Shown here: piece by piece, positions 40,893-53,083 of the stretch
How positions within the stretch are numbered: position 1 is the stretch's first letter
Layout: the number at the start of each line of letters is the position of its first letter
Source: Alligator mississippiensis
Lineage: Eukaryota > Chordata > Crocodylia > Alligatoridae
Assembly: GCF_030867095.1 (NCBI RefSeq)
Contig: NC_081824.1
Span: 117,994,162-118,058,161 of the forward strand
Length of the DNA stretch: 64,000 bases
Direction: 5' to 3'
Made by a program: the position numbers and the translations under genes
The notes under the pieces: model-generated
Database searches by the model: none
Seen by the model: the letters and a program-made list of their open reading frames with translations, nothing else
Told to the model about the DNA's origin: nothing

Positions 40893-41105
40893 AGCATAGA
40901 ATCATCGAAAGTTAGGGTTGGAAGGGACTTCAGGAGATCATCTAGTCCAAACCCCACTTCCCTCCCACACCCCCCTGCTCAAAGCAGGGCCATCCTTGGC
41001 TATATCATCCCACCCAAGGCTTAAAAATATTGAACATAAGTCATGTCTTAAAAACTTCCAACAATGGAGACTCCACCACCTCTTTGGGTAACCTGTTCAT
41101 GGTTT
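40893..41105 (-). mobile_element. CR1 3' tail, minus strand
   Basis: CATAGAATCATCGAAAGTTAGGG, GGAAGGGACTTCAGGAGATC and CCCCTGCTCAAAGCAGGG are the reverse-complemented CR1 3' UTR, followed by the codons for the C-terminal segment (CTTCCAACAATGGAGACTCC and CCACCTCTTTGGGTAACC). It is 5'-truncated at about 41105 and belongs to an older subfamily similar to the one at 57745-58470. Confidence 0.85.
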
Positions 41106-41281
41106 TTTTAATTCAGATGATTGTAGGTTTTCTAGCACCGATGAAGTGTGCATGTACAATAAACTATCAGTAGTTATGTTTGTACAGTCTATCTGTACAG
41201 AAGTGCAGCCATCTATGTTGTGCAACATAGCAACTATTTAATATTGCAAAATCATATGGTTTAGATAAGGAAGTTAATACT

Positions 41282-41479
41282 GGATGCGTCTACATGTGCC
41301 CCTGACTGCGCAGTTGGTACTGCACAGTCCCAGCGGCACACAGTTCATTTTCAACCCTAACCTACTACACGGTAGTTCATTGCTACTGCACAGTAATGGC
41401 AGCATTACAGTTAGTGCCCACCAACGCTGTGTCACTGTAGCTCGTTATACAGCGATGTAGCATCTCCTGTAGATGCTCC
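41282..41479. mobile_element. MITE, copy 1 of the CGTCTACATG family
   Basis: GGATGCGTCTACATG at the start and GGAGCATCTACAGG as reverse complement of the end form an imperfect inverted repeat. TACTGCACAGTAATG is shared with the copy at 47788-48047, and short ACTGCACAGT palindromic motifs recur inside. About 198 bp, non-coding. Confidence 0.65.
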
Positions 41480-42645
41480 CATTGTGTTCAGAACATTGCT
41501 TTAACAAGTTGTAAAAGATTGTGAAATATCTAGTTGATTAGAAACTCACTTAAGTTCTCAGCCAACAGGAAATTGTTCTTTAATGATGCCTGACAATAAG
41601 TGATTTTAGGTGACTGTAGAAATAGAAATGCTTGGGTTTCCCTGTTGAATTGTACTACTTAAGGTCTTTCATTCTTTTGATGTTTAATCGTTGTTGTCTT
41701 AAGGACTAATGTCATTGTTTTCAAGGGCTCACTCATTTTAGGCGTTTCAGTTTTGGGGGAAACTCAGTTTGAAACAACTGAATTCCGACTTCTCAGGGGT
41801 GTCGAGCATAAGCAGCTTTTATCGACTTCCACTGGATTTGTGGGGTCCTCAGTATTTTTGAAAATTGAACCAAAAATTTATCAAATCAGCTAGCAAAAAT
41901 CTGAAACACCCAAAATGATTAGACCTCATTTGAAAATTTTGGACCAAGTTTCCTTGCTCTTTAATATGAAATAATTTGTTATACCTTCAATATTCAAAAA
42001 ACCAAGCAAGCAAACAAAAGCTTAGTAGCTATTTTTCCTGCACTGGAGAGGCAAACTCATCTTCTGTTTGTCTTCTACCCTTATTGAGAAGGTCTGGCAG
42101 CAGCATCATGTAGTAGCCACTCTGTAAGCATCATTGGTATATAGTATACAGCCATCTTCTAAAGGGTAACACTCTTCATAAAAATAAAAGCATATATGCT
42201 TAAGCTATTGTGCTCTCCTCAAAGCCATATTTCCTCTTTTCTTCTTCATGTTACATTGATGGTACCTCCTGGGTTTTTTGGGTTTTTGTTTTTTTTAAAC
42301 AGCTTTCAGATTCATTTCTTAGCTTTTCTTTTTTAGTTCTCTCACTCCAAATCAGAAAGTTTAAATAAAATTAGGGGTTCTTTCATGTTTGAGGTAAACC
42401 TCAGACTTTCCAAAACTGCAGTCCTAAACAGTATGGGCATACATAAGTCACTGTAAAAGCCACCTGCTCTTTGACAACTTAACACAACTATTTGTATTGT
42501 AGGAGATGAGGGGAAAAATACTGCTGTTCATCAAAAGTGTAATAAAGGTATTTACCCTAAAAAGTGGCAAACATTTACTCTAGAAACTTTTCCCCATAGT
42601 GAAAGCTGTGGGGAGAAGGTAACATTTAAGGCAAATAAACAGTAT
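41480..42645. other. AT-rich DNA with one old repeat fragment
   Basis: About 41785-41890 (GGTGTCGAGCATAAGCAGC, GACTTCCACTGGATTTGTGGGG) resembles an old amniote dispersed repeat in which 'gtgctgagcacccgcagctcccattgacttcagtgggagt' is usual. Nothing else recognised. Confidence 0.35.
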
Positions 42646-43160
42646 AATCAGGTACGTGGCTGCAGGGTTAGTGTGCGATAGCCTGCCTGCTCAGGGGCAT
42701 AGGGCCTGGTGACAGGAATGACTGCCTGACTCAGAAAAAGTTAAAAACTTGCAAGGAGGGGAGCTGATGGAGAAAGGGAAGGCTGCAGTGCTGAGGTGGG
42801 AGCACACAGCTGGGGTTGCCCTCTCAAGGTCCAAGGAAAGACCACAGGTTTTAAGTTAACCTTTTGAGTTAACCTTTTGTTGTTCTATATTTGCTTGTTT
42901 TCTTATTAGTTTTATTTCCTGTGGGGAGAAGTCTGTCCCAGGGAAAATAAAAGCTGAGTTGACAACCCGCTACCGACATGAACAAACATTAATACATTAT
43001 TTTAATGGTCACCATACACAGGAAATAATAAATGACTCCATAAGGTTCAGTAGTTTTCACCGCATTAATAATACTTTAGAGAGAATGATTAGATAATCCC
43101 AAAATAATATGAGTAGGAAAGCAGAAGTAAAGTATATCAATGCCAGATACAGAATTCAGA
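42646..43160. other. Repeat-like segment with tandem GTTAACCTTTT
   Basis: A GC-rich part (42650-42850), a direct repeat of AGTTAACCTTTTG (near 42855 and 42867) and AAAATAAAAGCTGAGTTGACA near 42940 resemble LTR features, but no ends were found. It lies beside the LTR-like block at 43266-44112. Confidence 0.3.
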
Positions 43161-43265
43161 ATTATGTCCCTGTAACCAGGGCAGGGGGTCTACTTGGGGC
43201 CGATTCAACTGTGGCTTGCCCACCTGTTCCTGGGCTAACCACCCGCATTCTTGCGCGCCACGTTT

Positions 43266-44112
43266 TGTTGTTAATAAGCAGGAGGCTGCCCATTTCCTGC
43301 CCCGATGCCAGGGGGTGCTATCTGCAGCTTCTTTTCTCCCCTACACCACAGCCCAAGCCTCACAGATGGTATCTATAGTTCTCACTGTCACCAGCCCCCA
43401 CACTGGGCCCCAGAATCATACTGTTGAACCCCACCTGGATTCCTCCCCTCAGGCAGTCTCTTCCACTGTCATACCAGTTACCATAGCTCCCTGAACTGTT
43501 CCCCTTTCAGGTGTGATCCCCCCCACCAGGACCTCTGGCTCTCAAGCCCTGGCCCACCTCCAGGCCAGGCAGAACACCAGGCCCTCAGCTCTTGGGCATT
43601 CCTTGTGGTGGGCCCCCAGCCCTTCAACCCTTCTGGTCTTGGCCCCAGCATGGACCAGTCAGGGGAAATTCAGACAGGCCTACATCTATGGCCCTTATTC
43701 TTTCACCATGGGGTGCACCTTCCCAACCCTCCAACAAAGGGGTAACACACCCAGTTGTGGGGGCTAGGGGTTAAGGCACCCTAACCCACCTTTCACTGGG
43801 GTGGTAACTGGCCTAGCATTTTCCTGGGGGCTCCTGCACCACTGGGAGCCCCACCAGGCCACCCACTCCCAGCAAGGTGCAGTTTTAGGTCATACCAGGA
43901 GCCTCCTTACCATCCCCTGCAGCTCCTCCCTAACCTCCAAATTATACCAACAGCCCTCTAACCAAGCAGTATTGTTACCTAACCCCTCCAGCATCAGGGC
44001 TGCCCTGTTTATATGGGCAGCCCTGAATCTAAAATGGCTGCCCTCATCAGGCACCTGCCGGCTGCTGCCTTCTGGCCCTTAAAGTGGCAGGCACCAACAG
44101 TGCCCTGCCACA
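43266..44112 (-). mobile_element. LTR-like block, minus strand
   Basis: On the minus strand the block starts TGTGGCAGGGCACTG and ends TTAACAACA, giving TG...CA ends of an 847-bp LTR with a CATATAAACAG box about 95 nt in. Directly after the end comes AAACGTGGCGCGCAAGAATG, resembling a leader with a primer-binding site (TGGCGC-type). No retroviral coding sequence follows. Probably a truncated LTR element of unknown family. Confidence 0.45.
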
Positions 44113-44361
44113 GTCTCCTAATTCTCAGACCACTAGATCATGTTGCCTTCTGAGTATAGATTAAAAATGAATGAAGGGCTACAGCATCTTCTGTTTTGTT
44201 TTTCTGGACATAAAGGAGACATACCTGACTGATGGTTTTTTTTACAAGCTGGCCTGATGCTTCTGATGCTAAATAGGAAAGATTGACACAGCATGTGAGG
44301 AAATAGTAATGGAAGGTAAAAGTTGAAATAAATACTTTGAAGAGGGCTGTATTGTTAGAAT

Positions 44362-44537
44362 CAGTGGTGTAGCAATGTGGCCAGGTGCCTGGGGCAGCTT
44401 GCCACACATAGAGGCAGTGGTGACTTCCAGTTGCTGTTGCTGCCAGTGTAATTGTGTGGCTGCAGCAGCAGTGGTTTTGTTTGAAGCTGGTGTACAAGGA
44501 GGGGTTACCAAGATAACCCCTCTAAGTTACACTACTG
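44362..44537. mobile_element. Short hAT-like MITE with 8-bp duplication
   Basis: It starts CAGTGGTGTAGC and ends GTTACACTACTG (reverse complement CAGTAGTGTAAC), matching at 10 of 12. The flanks GTTAGAAT (44354-44361) and GTTAAAAT (44538-44545) match at 7 of 8. The length is 176 bp, with a short palindromic GGGGTTACC...GGTAACCCC-like motif near its right end (44504-44521, spacer AAGATA). Confidence 0.7.
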
Positions 44538-44545
44538 GTTAAAAT

Positions 44546-45294
44546 TAACATCATTAGGGTTTCTTTCTTGTACTAATAACTAGCCAAAAAAGGGAGAAGT
44601 ATAATTCAAAAGAAAGTACAATCTGTAATTTTCCAAGCTTGGGAGGCTCCAATAAGAGGCTACCTTTCCTAATTTTGAACAAAGCATTACAGGAATTAAC
44701 TTCATCCCCAGATAGGTCAGGTAGGAGGAAAAAGTTTTTTTGCTGCTATGGTGAATCAGCAAGAATATTTATGCATGTGCTTGATATTTCAGTGGAAAAG
44801 GAAAAGACAGAAGTGGTCTCAGGCACTGGGAGCTAAATAAGAAATTGATATTAGACTCAGAATCATATCAAATGAAATGTGAAGCCAAGGAAAAATTGCT
44901 GTATAGAGCTGAAAGATTATCTAAGACTATTACTCCATATTATGTAGTTGTGTTGGGACATTTTTGACATTTGAAAATGTCTTCAGTATGTTGCATTTAG
45001 CTATATATTCTGAGTAATTTACATTATCTATTCCCCAGAGACTTAGACCAAAGGAAAATATGGAGAATTAAACTTGCATGTGATGATTACAGCTTATGCT
45101 TAGGCTGGTGTCTGAATTTCAGAAATTGTCCTGCCCATGTGAATGTTTTTTTGCCCACAGCCAGTTGCTGAGGACTGGGGAATTCTAGTTTGAGAATTCA
45201 AATGTTTTGCAGCCCAGGATATCTAACTTAAGAGAAAAAATTAAGTGTTTGAGTATAATATTTAGTTACTTTATGTATTGCAATCTGATTATTT
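44546..45294. other. AT-rich DNA, nothing recognised
   Basis: No supported feature. Confidence 0.35.
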
Positions 45295-45385
45295 TCAGCC
45301 CCAGAATGGAACACAGGAACATATGCGTAGGGAGGGACCAGGTCATCAAGTCCAGTTCCTTGTAATCACAGGCAAACGTGAGACA
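45295..45385 (-). mobile_element. Possible CR1 3' tail remnant
   Basis: GGGAGGGACCAGGTCATCAAGTCCAGTTCC resembles the reverse-complemented CR1 3' UTR (usually 'ggaagggacctcgagaggtcatctagtccag'). Only this short part is visible. Confidence 0.45.
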
Positions 45386-46215
45386 AACACGTGCTCACTC
45401 TGATTTCTACTGCACACCACAGCAGCAAACCACCTGATTTACAAAAAAACCCAGACAAACCCACAATATTCTTGAAACCTTGGGCATGACGTTGTCAGGT
45501 GACAGATGTTTTTGTGTGACACAGTCACTACAGAAATTTGGCCAGTCTGTGAAATAAATATTTTCTCTTGAAAACTTGGTTTTTGGTGATTTGTAAAAAA
45601 TATTCTCAAATGGAAGACAAGTAGAATCACTTCAAGTATCCTTTTATGGTCTAAATGTGGAATAAAGCTAGGCAATCAGGCCATCTGCCAGAGGCACATA
45701 AGGAGTGCAAATTGTAGTGTAACCCAGTCCTGATGGGGATTCTGTAATGAAGAAAAAGACTTTATTCTGGTAGTGCCATTAAGCAATGCCATTTTAACTT
45801 GGAGCCAGGGTTTTATAGCCAGCCCGTAGCAGAGACTGAGGGAGAATGTGCTAATTAAGTCGATCCTGTAGCTATACTGGTTTTCACCCCTTTCCTAGCC
45901 AGCGCTTTCTATTTCCAAGGCTGCAATGGCTTCAGAATAGAATGCAAAACACCAAATCTTCCTCTGGAAAAGTGTTTTTCCACTCCAAATCCCTGTTCTC
46001 TGGTTTGTGTTGTCAGAAACACAGACTGCATCTTCCCTGCATAAACGTGTGCCCGTGTGTGGAGACTGAGAAAATGACTTCCTCTATATGCAGGTAGATT
46101 AAGTGTCTATAATAATGTACCATCACTCTAAAATTTGTTTGTATGTTCATATGTGCAGACAGACAGAATAATTTGTGCCACATTTACCAATCTTGAATCA
46201 ATAATAGATGCCTGT
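45386..46215. other. AT-rich DNA, nothing recognised
   Basis: No supported feature. Confidence 0.35.
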
Positions 46216-46470
46216 CACTCTGCGTGATAACCAGCTCTGGCCCACAGAGCCATTTTATCTGGCTTATGAAGCCGTGGGGCAACTGCAGGGTTGCAGAGGC
46301 AGGAGGGTTGCCCATGTGGCAGCTGGGGGTAGAAGTGGCAGTGGCACTGAGGCGGGGAGTTGTAACTGAGGCGCTGATTCCAGCAGCAGTGGCAGTACCA
46401 GCTGGGTTGGAAGCACTGCATACTCGAAGTTGAGCTCTGTTAAAGCAGTTCCCACAGTGCAAAATATTAT
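46216..46470. other. GC-rich island, possible hAT-like fragment
   Basis: GC-rich, CAGCAGCAGTGGCAG-type sequence with CTGGCCCACAGAGCC at the left and AGTTGAGCTCTG near the right end, similar in flavour to the hAT-like family with CTCAAC ends. No target duplication found. Confidence 0.3.
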
Positions 46471-47118
46471 TGATTCCTGTCCTAAGCATTCAAATGATAG
46501 GCAACTGCTGCAATCCTTTGGCTGAGTGGGACTTTCTACTATAAAGGTGAAGCTTGTTTGTACAGAAGATCATTTTCTCAGAAGTTAGTCTGAGACTGTG
46601 GAATAAACTCCCAAGGAACTCAGGATCATCACATACCTCATCACTTCCACTCCAAGTGCAAGATGCGCTGCTTCAGTCTTGCCTTTAACAAAGACTTTTG
46701 GGAGAATGTATGTTTATGGTATGGGCACATGGACATGTTACTGAGAGGTGAATTAGGATGTGAGTTTACAGTGCATCAGGTACCTCTTGGCACTGTATGT
46801 ACTGTTTCCCCTCCTGGTAAATACAGAGTAGCTTTCTACTCTTATATAAAGGCATGAGTAACTTTGCATGTATTGTAGCAGAACGGTTTAGAGCATCTTG
46901 CTCTGGCTCTGGAAGCATGATGTTACTTTTGACTCAGGCTGAAGACTGTGCTTGCTTAACACAACTATCAATAGGAACCCGCTCACTTTTGCTGTGAAGT
47001 TAAAAGCAGCTGTATGTGAGTCTAGTCAGCTTGTACCTTTGTGTGTGTGTTGTTGAATGCAGAAACTGACATGCCATAACCTTGCTAGCCTGATGGTCCT
47101 TTAGACTCAGGTGGACCT
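46471..47118. other. Unassigned DNA
   Basis: A GGTTTAGAGCATCTTGC motif near 46886 recalls the box A of tRNA-derived SINEs, but no box B follows. Otherwise nothing recognised. Confidence 0.3.
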
Positions 47119-47121
47119 TTG

Positions 47122-47623
47122 GACTAGGGACAGAAATTACCCATAAACCAGTATAAGTGATCGAAAACCGGTTCAAATCTGTAACACAACAGATGTTTAG
47201 TGCACATAAACCTCTTTTAAAATGGCTAAAACCAGATTAAAATGAAACTGGATGGAAGTTGGATCAGACTTAACTGATTTTGATTAAATCAGTTTATTGA
47301 ACTTCTGTCCCAGATCCCCTCCATATTCAAATTCACTCACAGTTCCCCAGGATCCAAAGATGCTTTGCACTTCTGCCACAACTCTCTCTGTCCTTTTACA
47401 GGGTGGGTGGGCTAGACTTGGTTCAAGCTGTCTGCTCCAGCAGAGCAGAGAGGCATGCTGTAGTACCCCCCGGCTTCTGGCCTGGGCCACTGCAGGCATG
47501 TGGCTACATTTCCAGAATCAAAAGTGAATTTCTGTTTACTTGTTATTGGTTCCATCTATGTAACTTAGACTAACCTGCAAGAATTGATTTGGCCTTGGGC
47601 TTTTTGACTGTCTATACTTAGCC
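47122..47623. mobile_element. Harbinger-like non-autonomous element, copy 2
   Basis: The start GACTAGGGACAGAAATTACC, the ATAAACC(A)GT and AACCGGTTCAAATCTG subterminal blocks and the end GACTGTCTATACTTAGCC match copy 1 (34333-35339). A TTG trinucleotide flanks both ends (47119-47121, 47624-47626). The length is 502 bp without a CR1 insertion, which gives the likely size of the family member before nesting. Confidence 0.7.
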
Positions 47624-47787
47624 TTGCTCTTGACTATGAGTTTGTGCACATTAATATTTCCAACCAGTAGCTAATGTGTTGAAAGTTTACACCCCCACTT
47701 GTGATAACTTCTTTATGTAGAAAAATAAAATAATAATAAATCCTCTGTCCATCACCAAACTACTACATTTTACAAGTAGTTATCCTA

Positions 47788-48047
47788 GGGCATGTCTACA
47801 TGAGACACTAACTGCACAGTAGCCTAATTCCGTGCATTAGTGGGCAGGACAAAAACCATGCTAATACACTAGTGCATGGTAGTATTAAGCTACTGTGCAG
47901 TGAGTGTCACTAAAAAGCTGTGTGCTGGCACTACTGAACAGGAGCGCCAGTTACTGTTTATTGATTTAGTACTTGGGGGCCACTTATACAAGTACTAAAC
48001 TTAATGTACCATAACTACTGCACAGTAATGACCATGTAGACATGCCC
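47788..48047. mobile_element. MITE, copy 2 of the GTCTACATG family
   Basis: The first 15 bases GGGCATGTCTACATG are the exact reverse complement of the last 15. Length 260 bp, non-coding, with internal TAGTG/CACTA and ACTGCACAGTA palindromic motifs. Related to 41282-41479. A clean target duplication is not visible. Confidence 0.8.
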
Positions 48048-48426
48048 TCAGAGAATAAGAGGGAGGAAAAAAACGTGCACATAATCAATGGCTGTCTTGT
48101 CACTTAGTGCCCTACTTGTGATAAGGTGGTAGAAGAACCTACATAGAACAGAACACACTTGGTTGGGATAATAGATTATATACTTTACACTATACATTCT
48201 AGAAATCTAGTATATATATATTAATGTGCTAGGCCTTCTTTATAGGGACAGTTCAACAATAAACAGACATTCATAATAATAATTGAATTTACAAGAAGCC
48301 TATTACAGCAATTGACTGTGTAATAATCTTTTTTTTTAATTTTAGAAATCCTATAGTGTATTTATTCAATAATTATTTTTGAGTAGGGGGTAGATACAAA
48401 TTTTGAAAGTCCACAGTGAGTTATTA

Positions 48427-49055
48427 CCATATTTTCTCAAACATAACCTACATCTTTTCACCAAAACAACCTGGTAAAACTTGGGGTATGCATTATAAGT
48501 GAAAAAACCAGAGCCCCATGTGTTTGGAAATTTGGCAGCTCTAAGAACCATAGCAAGTAATGTTCTCTCCCTGAAAATGTCCAGACCTGTGGGGAGCCTC
48601 TTAGTTGAATGATATGGCCCTGCATGCCAGATTGGATCAGCACCTGGGGTCGAGCAGAGCTGGGGCTTGCGCACAGCTCCGGACCTGGTGCACAAGATCA
48701 GATTTGATATGCTGTGTCAGAGCTACCATGTGACCCTGGAGCTGGCACAGGGTCAGACTTAGCACATGGCATCAGCCCCAGACTATGTTCCTGTGGATCA
48801 AGTTGTACCCAGGACTTGGCTTTGGAGCAGACATGGAGTTGGACTCAACATAGTGAATTAGACCCCACAAAAGATCTTGGACACATCTCATGGGGTTGGT
48901 CTACAGGCCGCATCCAGTGTGTGACACTGGCAGCAGGCATGGCTCCCCAGCTGCTGATACCTGGTTTCTGCAAGTAATATTTTCTTCTTTATCCTGCCTC
49001 TCAAAAACAAAGTGTACATTATATATGGAGGTGTGGTGTGTGCAAGAAAATATGT
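48427..49055. mobile_element. DNA transposon fossil with CATATTTTCT ends
   Basis: CATATTTTCTCAAACATAAC at 48427 and AGAAAATATG ending about 49055 form inverted ends, and GGTATGCATTATAAGTG on the left and GTGTACATTATATATGGAGG on the right are the matching subterminal parts. A TTAC/TTAA flank is possible. The interior (48500-48970) resembles the hAT-like family of 21416-21787 and 34139-35648 (GGAAATTTGGCAG, GATATGGC(C/T)CTGCA), so this may be another composite. Confidence 0.5.
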
Positions 49056-52000
49056 TAATTAGCTTTTTGTTATATAGTAGTACAAAGAATCAAAATTGTT
49101 TTATACATTCATGAAAATAAACAATAATTTTCAGGATGTGCTTCATGGGTGCCACTGTATAACTGATTGATTTTTGGAGGACACTACTTATAATACACAG
49201 ATATTTCTCTAAATTGGATTTCTGCTGTCTAGTGTCTGGCCAAGAGACATGTTTGGTCTCTATTTACAGCTAAAGTTAAGCTCTATTCAGTTTTATCACT
49301 TTTATATTTTCATGAACCATGACTTCACATATAATTTTTTTAAATTTGAATAGTTTTATTTAAGACAGGCATTGAACTGATTCCCAGAGCTGCTCTAATT
49401 AAAATGCCTTACTGTGATGTGTATTAAGCCCCCACAATATTAAAAATGGCCACAGGATGCTTTATCTAAACCTCTTTTGAAGAGTTTTAGATAAAGTGCC
49501 TCAGTGGCCATTTTTAAATAAGCTGTGGCTTATATACATGTCAGTGAGGCCATGCTGGAGTGTTCTAATTAGAACACAGTCCAGCCCATGTGTCTGAGAC
49601 AGACAGAGAGAGACCCTAGCTTACAGGGAGGAATATATACCCAAACAATGTAAATATATATCAGTAAATATATATTAGTAAATATATATCAGTAAATATA
49701 TATTTATTCAGACAATGACTGAAGTGCATTTCCAAAGGAAATCTCATGCTGAGAGGGCACCAATCCACTCAAGTCAAAGTTAGCCGATGGACAATATTGA
49801 TAAGAAGATATGTATGTTGCTGTCTTCCTTGGCTGTAATTAAGTTGAAGATAAATACATAACTTAGTAGATTTCTGTCTGGGGCAATGAAATAATCTGTT
49901 TTGTTTTCTAGTTAGAAAAACAGGGTAATATATATATATATTTAATTGTGTATTTTGCCTCCAAATCCAAGTTACTTTTCTTGCATGCTCTCTTTCTTGT
50001 GTAATACATCTTTTTTCTGTCTTATATACCTTAATGATTGTCTGTGGGGTGCTGGCTTTTCAGAGCAATTGATAATTATAAGCATACCATCGCCACAGAT
50101 GGCAGATCCTATATTTCATTTCTCTAATATAATTTCTAGGGCAAACCGTTATAAAGAGTTGGTGAAGCCTTACTTAAATTAAGATATAAGATCCAATCAG
50201 GGTGCTGGTTTAGACTGGGGTTTTGTCCAGCTTAGGAGTCTATTGAATAAGATACAGTCTGCACTGAAGGACAGGCAGATGCAATTTGCAGGAGAGGGTC
50301 TGGAGCTTCTGGAGTCCACCAGTAAGGCTTGTGACACTGTGATTTTAACTTATTAAGAAAAAGAAATTCTGAGCCATAGCTGAATATGTTATCATGCTTG
50401 CCTTAATTTTTCATATTGTTTCTTTGATAAATGTTGTCCTTAAATATGTCTTTTACTGAACCAACTCTGTCAGTGGGAGAGATATTAGACAAATTTTGGG
50501 CAAAAAATGCTCTTCCTTGAGTCAAGTGATATACCAAGTAAAGCTGACTTGTTTTTCTCCATTATGGAAGTGAAGTGGCTGTTTCCAAATGGTATTATCA
50601 AACAAACCTTGCTTCTTGCATATTCCCTGATCCATCATAGATGCCACAATCTATAAACCTACTTACATATGTCAACAGAAATCTAGTTGGCTTCAGAGGC
50701 TACGGTATATAACAAGATAAGTTTGTGTGTGTATATATACTTATCATTTACAAATAATTCCTTATCTTGGTAATAAGGAAAATCCTACCTTGCTGTGCTG
50801 TTAAAGTCATTTAGTTAATTGTCCATTCTCTGCAACTTATGTGGATGTTAACGTTGTGGGAACCAGTCTGTTTCACTAATCGATTTCCAATCTATCTTAT
50901 CATTTGACTTTTTCTGGCATCTTTCATTTTCTTGAATGTTGATATACCCACACAGATCAGTCACTCTAACATAGCAGTCTTGCAACCTTCAAATCATATT
51001 CTGCTGCTTTTGCAAGACTAAATCTTTACAGAAATATATTATGCTTAGGACTGACACAGATCTGAGGTAGTTCAGACCTCTCTTATGAGTGCTAGTGTTC
51101 TATAAGAAATAAGGAGGACTTTAAGCATGTGTTTGTTCATGGGCAACTGAAATTATTATAATTTAGAACTTTGTTCTTTGCTACTAGAGAATTTCCTTGT
51201 AGTTTATTGTAGCTGTCAGCCTAATTCAGGCTGGGTCCTACTCAGGAATATGCATATCCCTAGCTAAACTAAGCTGCAGTCTTTCTGTGTTTATGTTAAA
51301 CTCCTTCTAATGGCTTTCTTTCTAAGTGCTTGCACCATCTCTGCTTTGAGTTATTTTCCACAAATTCTATTCATGATGCTGGCAGGCATCCCAAGGAAGT
51401 TGGTCTTTGGTGATGTTTTCTGTCCATGGGAGTGCCAGAATAAATAAGAAAAAAGGATCATGCTAGTAGGTCTTACAGCAGCTCCAGCAGCACCAAGCTA
51501 TCCTGGAAACACCCAGCCATCAATGTGGGATTACCATAATAGAATTTGCCAGCTCAGGATGTCCTCTTTGGTCCTCAAACCCATGCAGTATCTATTACAT
51601 CCTTTATTTTCCCTATACTTCAGTTTATCCTGCAACTTCATGGGCAAGGTGAAATATTACCTCTGCTTTATACTGATATACAGTGTCACCCCCACTTGGC
51701 TATCCCAAATGTTAAGGTTTGGAAGATCCAGATTCTCAAAGTGGGTTTTTTTTGTATCAGCACTAGCCTATTTCTTCCATGACTGACCCATTCTGAATCT
51801 CTAGGCAAACAAGTGTTGACACCCTAGAAGCTATTCTCTCTGCCTCAGTAGCTTTTATGTATTGTAAGACTGGACATAAATACAAACCATGTATTTATTT
51901 CTATGTGAACTGCTAAATAAAGAAATAAATAAAACGTTGTCACTAGGCTAGCTTATTTGGTTTCTCTTTTGAAATCTAAGCTTCTACCTAATGGTGGATC

Positions 52001-52800
52001 TGACTGAAAATGACTATGGAGTTGAGATGACCATTCGAGTTACTATTAGTTTCATATGGAGCTTATACTAGACAGAATAGAAAGATGACTGACTGATTTT
52101 ACATATGCGCTGTACTCCTCCAATCTAGCTAATAGATTTGCAAAATAAAAATGATTCTTGCCATTAAATATTTCCAAAAAGCTAATGTTGGGTATTTCTT
52201 ATGTTCCTTGGTAACCCTCCTATTTACAGGCTAGGTCACTGATACCTTTTGATATGTTAAGGTGTAATAATATGTGCTCTTTGGTTTTTTTTAAAAAGCG
52301 TTTCATAATTTTGTGAGAGAGATACCTGGCCACAAACTTTGGAGTTAGAGGGGATAGTTGCAGGACCTTAGTTGCTGCTTATTTGGAAGATTAATGTTCA
52401 CAACAGATGAGGAATAAATCAAGTGCCAGCAGTGGATACAAGTAATGGTAAAATGAAGTTGTCAAGCCATTTATCTTTCCACAAACAGTAGAATTTGGCC
52501 AGTTACTCTCAGTCTCTCCCTAGTGAATCATAGCAACACCATGTGTCACCATGTGTGCAACACCATGTGTCAGCCTAGTCTTGGTTCAGAAAATTATTCC
52601 TCTTCCTTGTTTTAAAAATTAAAAGAAAAGTATTCTTATCTATTTTAATGTACAAAACACCATGCTGGATTCTGAAAATTTCAAACAGATACCAAATTAA
52701 TATTGACAGCTCCAAAAAAGTTAGTTTTATTTGAGTGTGCTGAGGGGGGTGTATGTGTGTGTGTAGGGTCTGTGTCACATTTTGTTTTCTTTTCTTTTTA
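49056..52800. other. Long AT-rich repeat-poor stretch
   Basis: Apart from a 14-bp tandem repeat at 49652-49708 and TA runs at 48208-48221 and 49928-49941 no repeat structure is seen, and no exon is recognised. Candidate host DNA. Confidence 0.4.
49652..49708 (+). repeat. Four tandem 14-bp AT-rich units
   Basis: Units of the form ATATAT(C/T)AGTAAAT repeat with exact 14-bp spacing. Confidence 0.85.
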
Positions 52801-53027
52801 GTTGTGTAACCCTTGCTGGCACACTAGGCCAAGCAATATGCTGAATGCTGGATCCTCAGAGTGCCAGTAGCCCTGGGAACCACTCAGGCAGGTCTGCTGA
52901 CTGAGGTGTCCCTTGGAGAGGTGTGTCCCTCAACCTCACTGCTCAAGAATTTACTTTAAGTCTAATAAACAAATGGGTTTCTTTATTATACACAACAATA
53001 TATAGAAAAGAAATGATTAATCAAGAG

Positions 53028-53030
<3 letters not shown>

Positions 53031-53074
<44 letters not shown>
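53031..53074 (+). repeat. (TA)22 microsatellite
   Basis: Forty-four bases of uninterrupted TA, ending 9 bp before the palindrome. Confidence 0.95.
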
Positions 53075-53078
<4 letters not shown>

Positions 53079-53083
53079 TTACT

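Noticed and set aside
42646..43160. Second LTR partner of 43266-44112
   Set aside because: Orientation and end sequences do not match the proposed LTR; only a vague resemblance (AATAAA-like signal, GC-rich start) was seen.
49652..49708. CRISPR-like array
   Set aside because: Short AT-rich tandem units without spacers in vertebrate-type DNA; a simple minisatellite.
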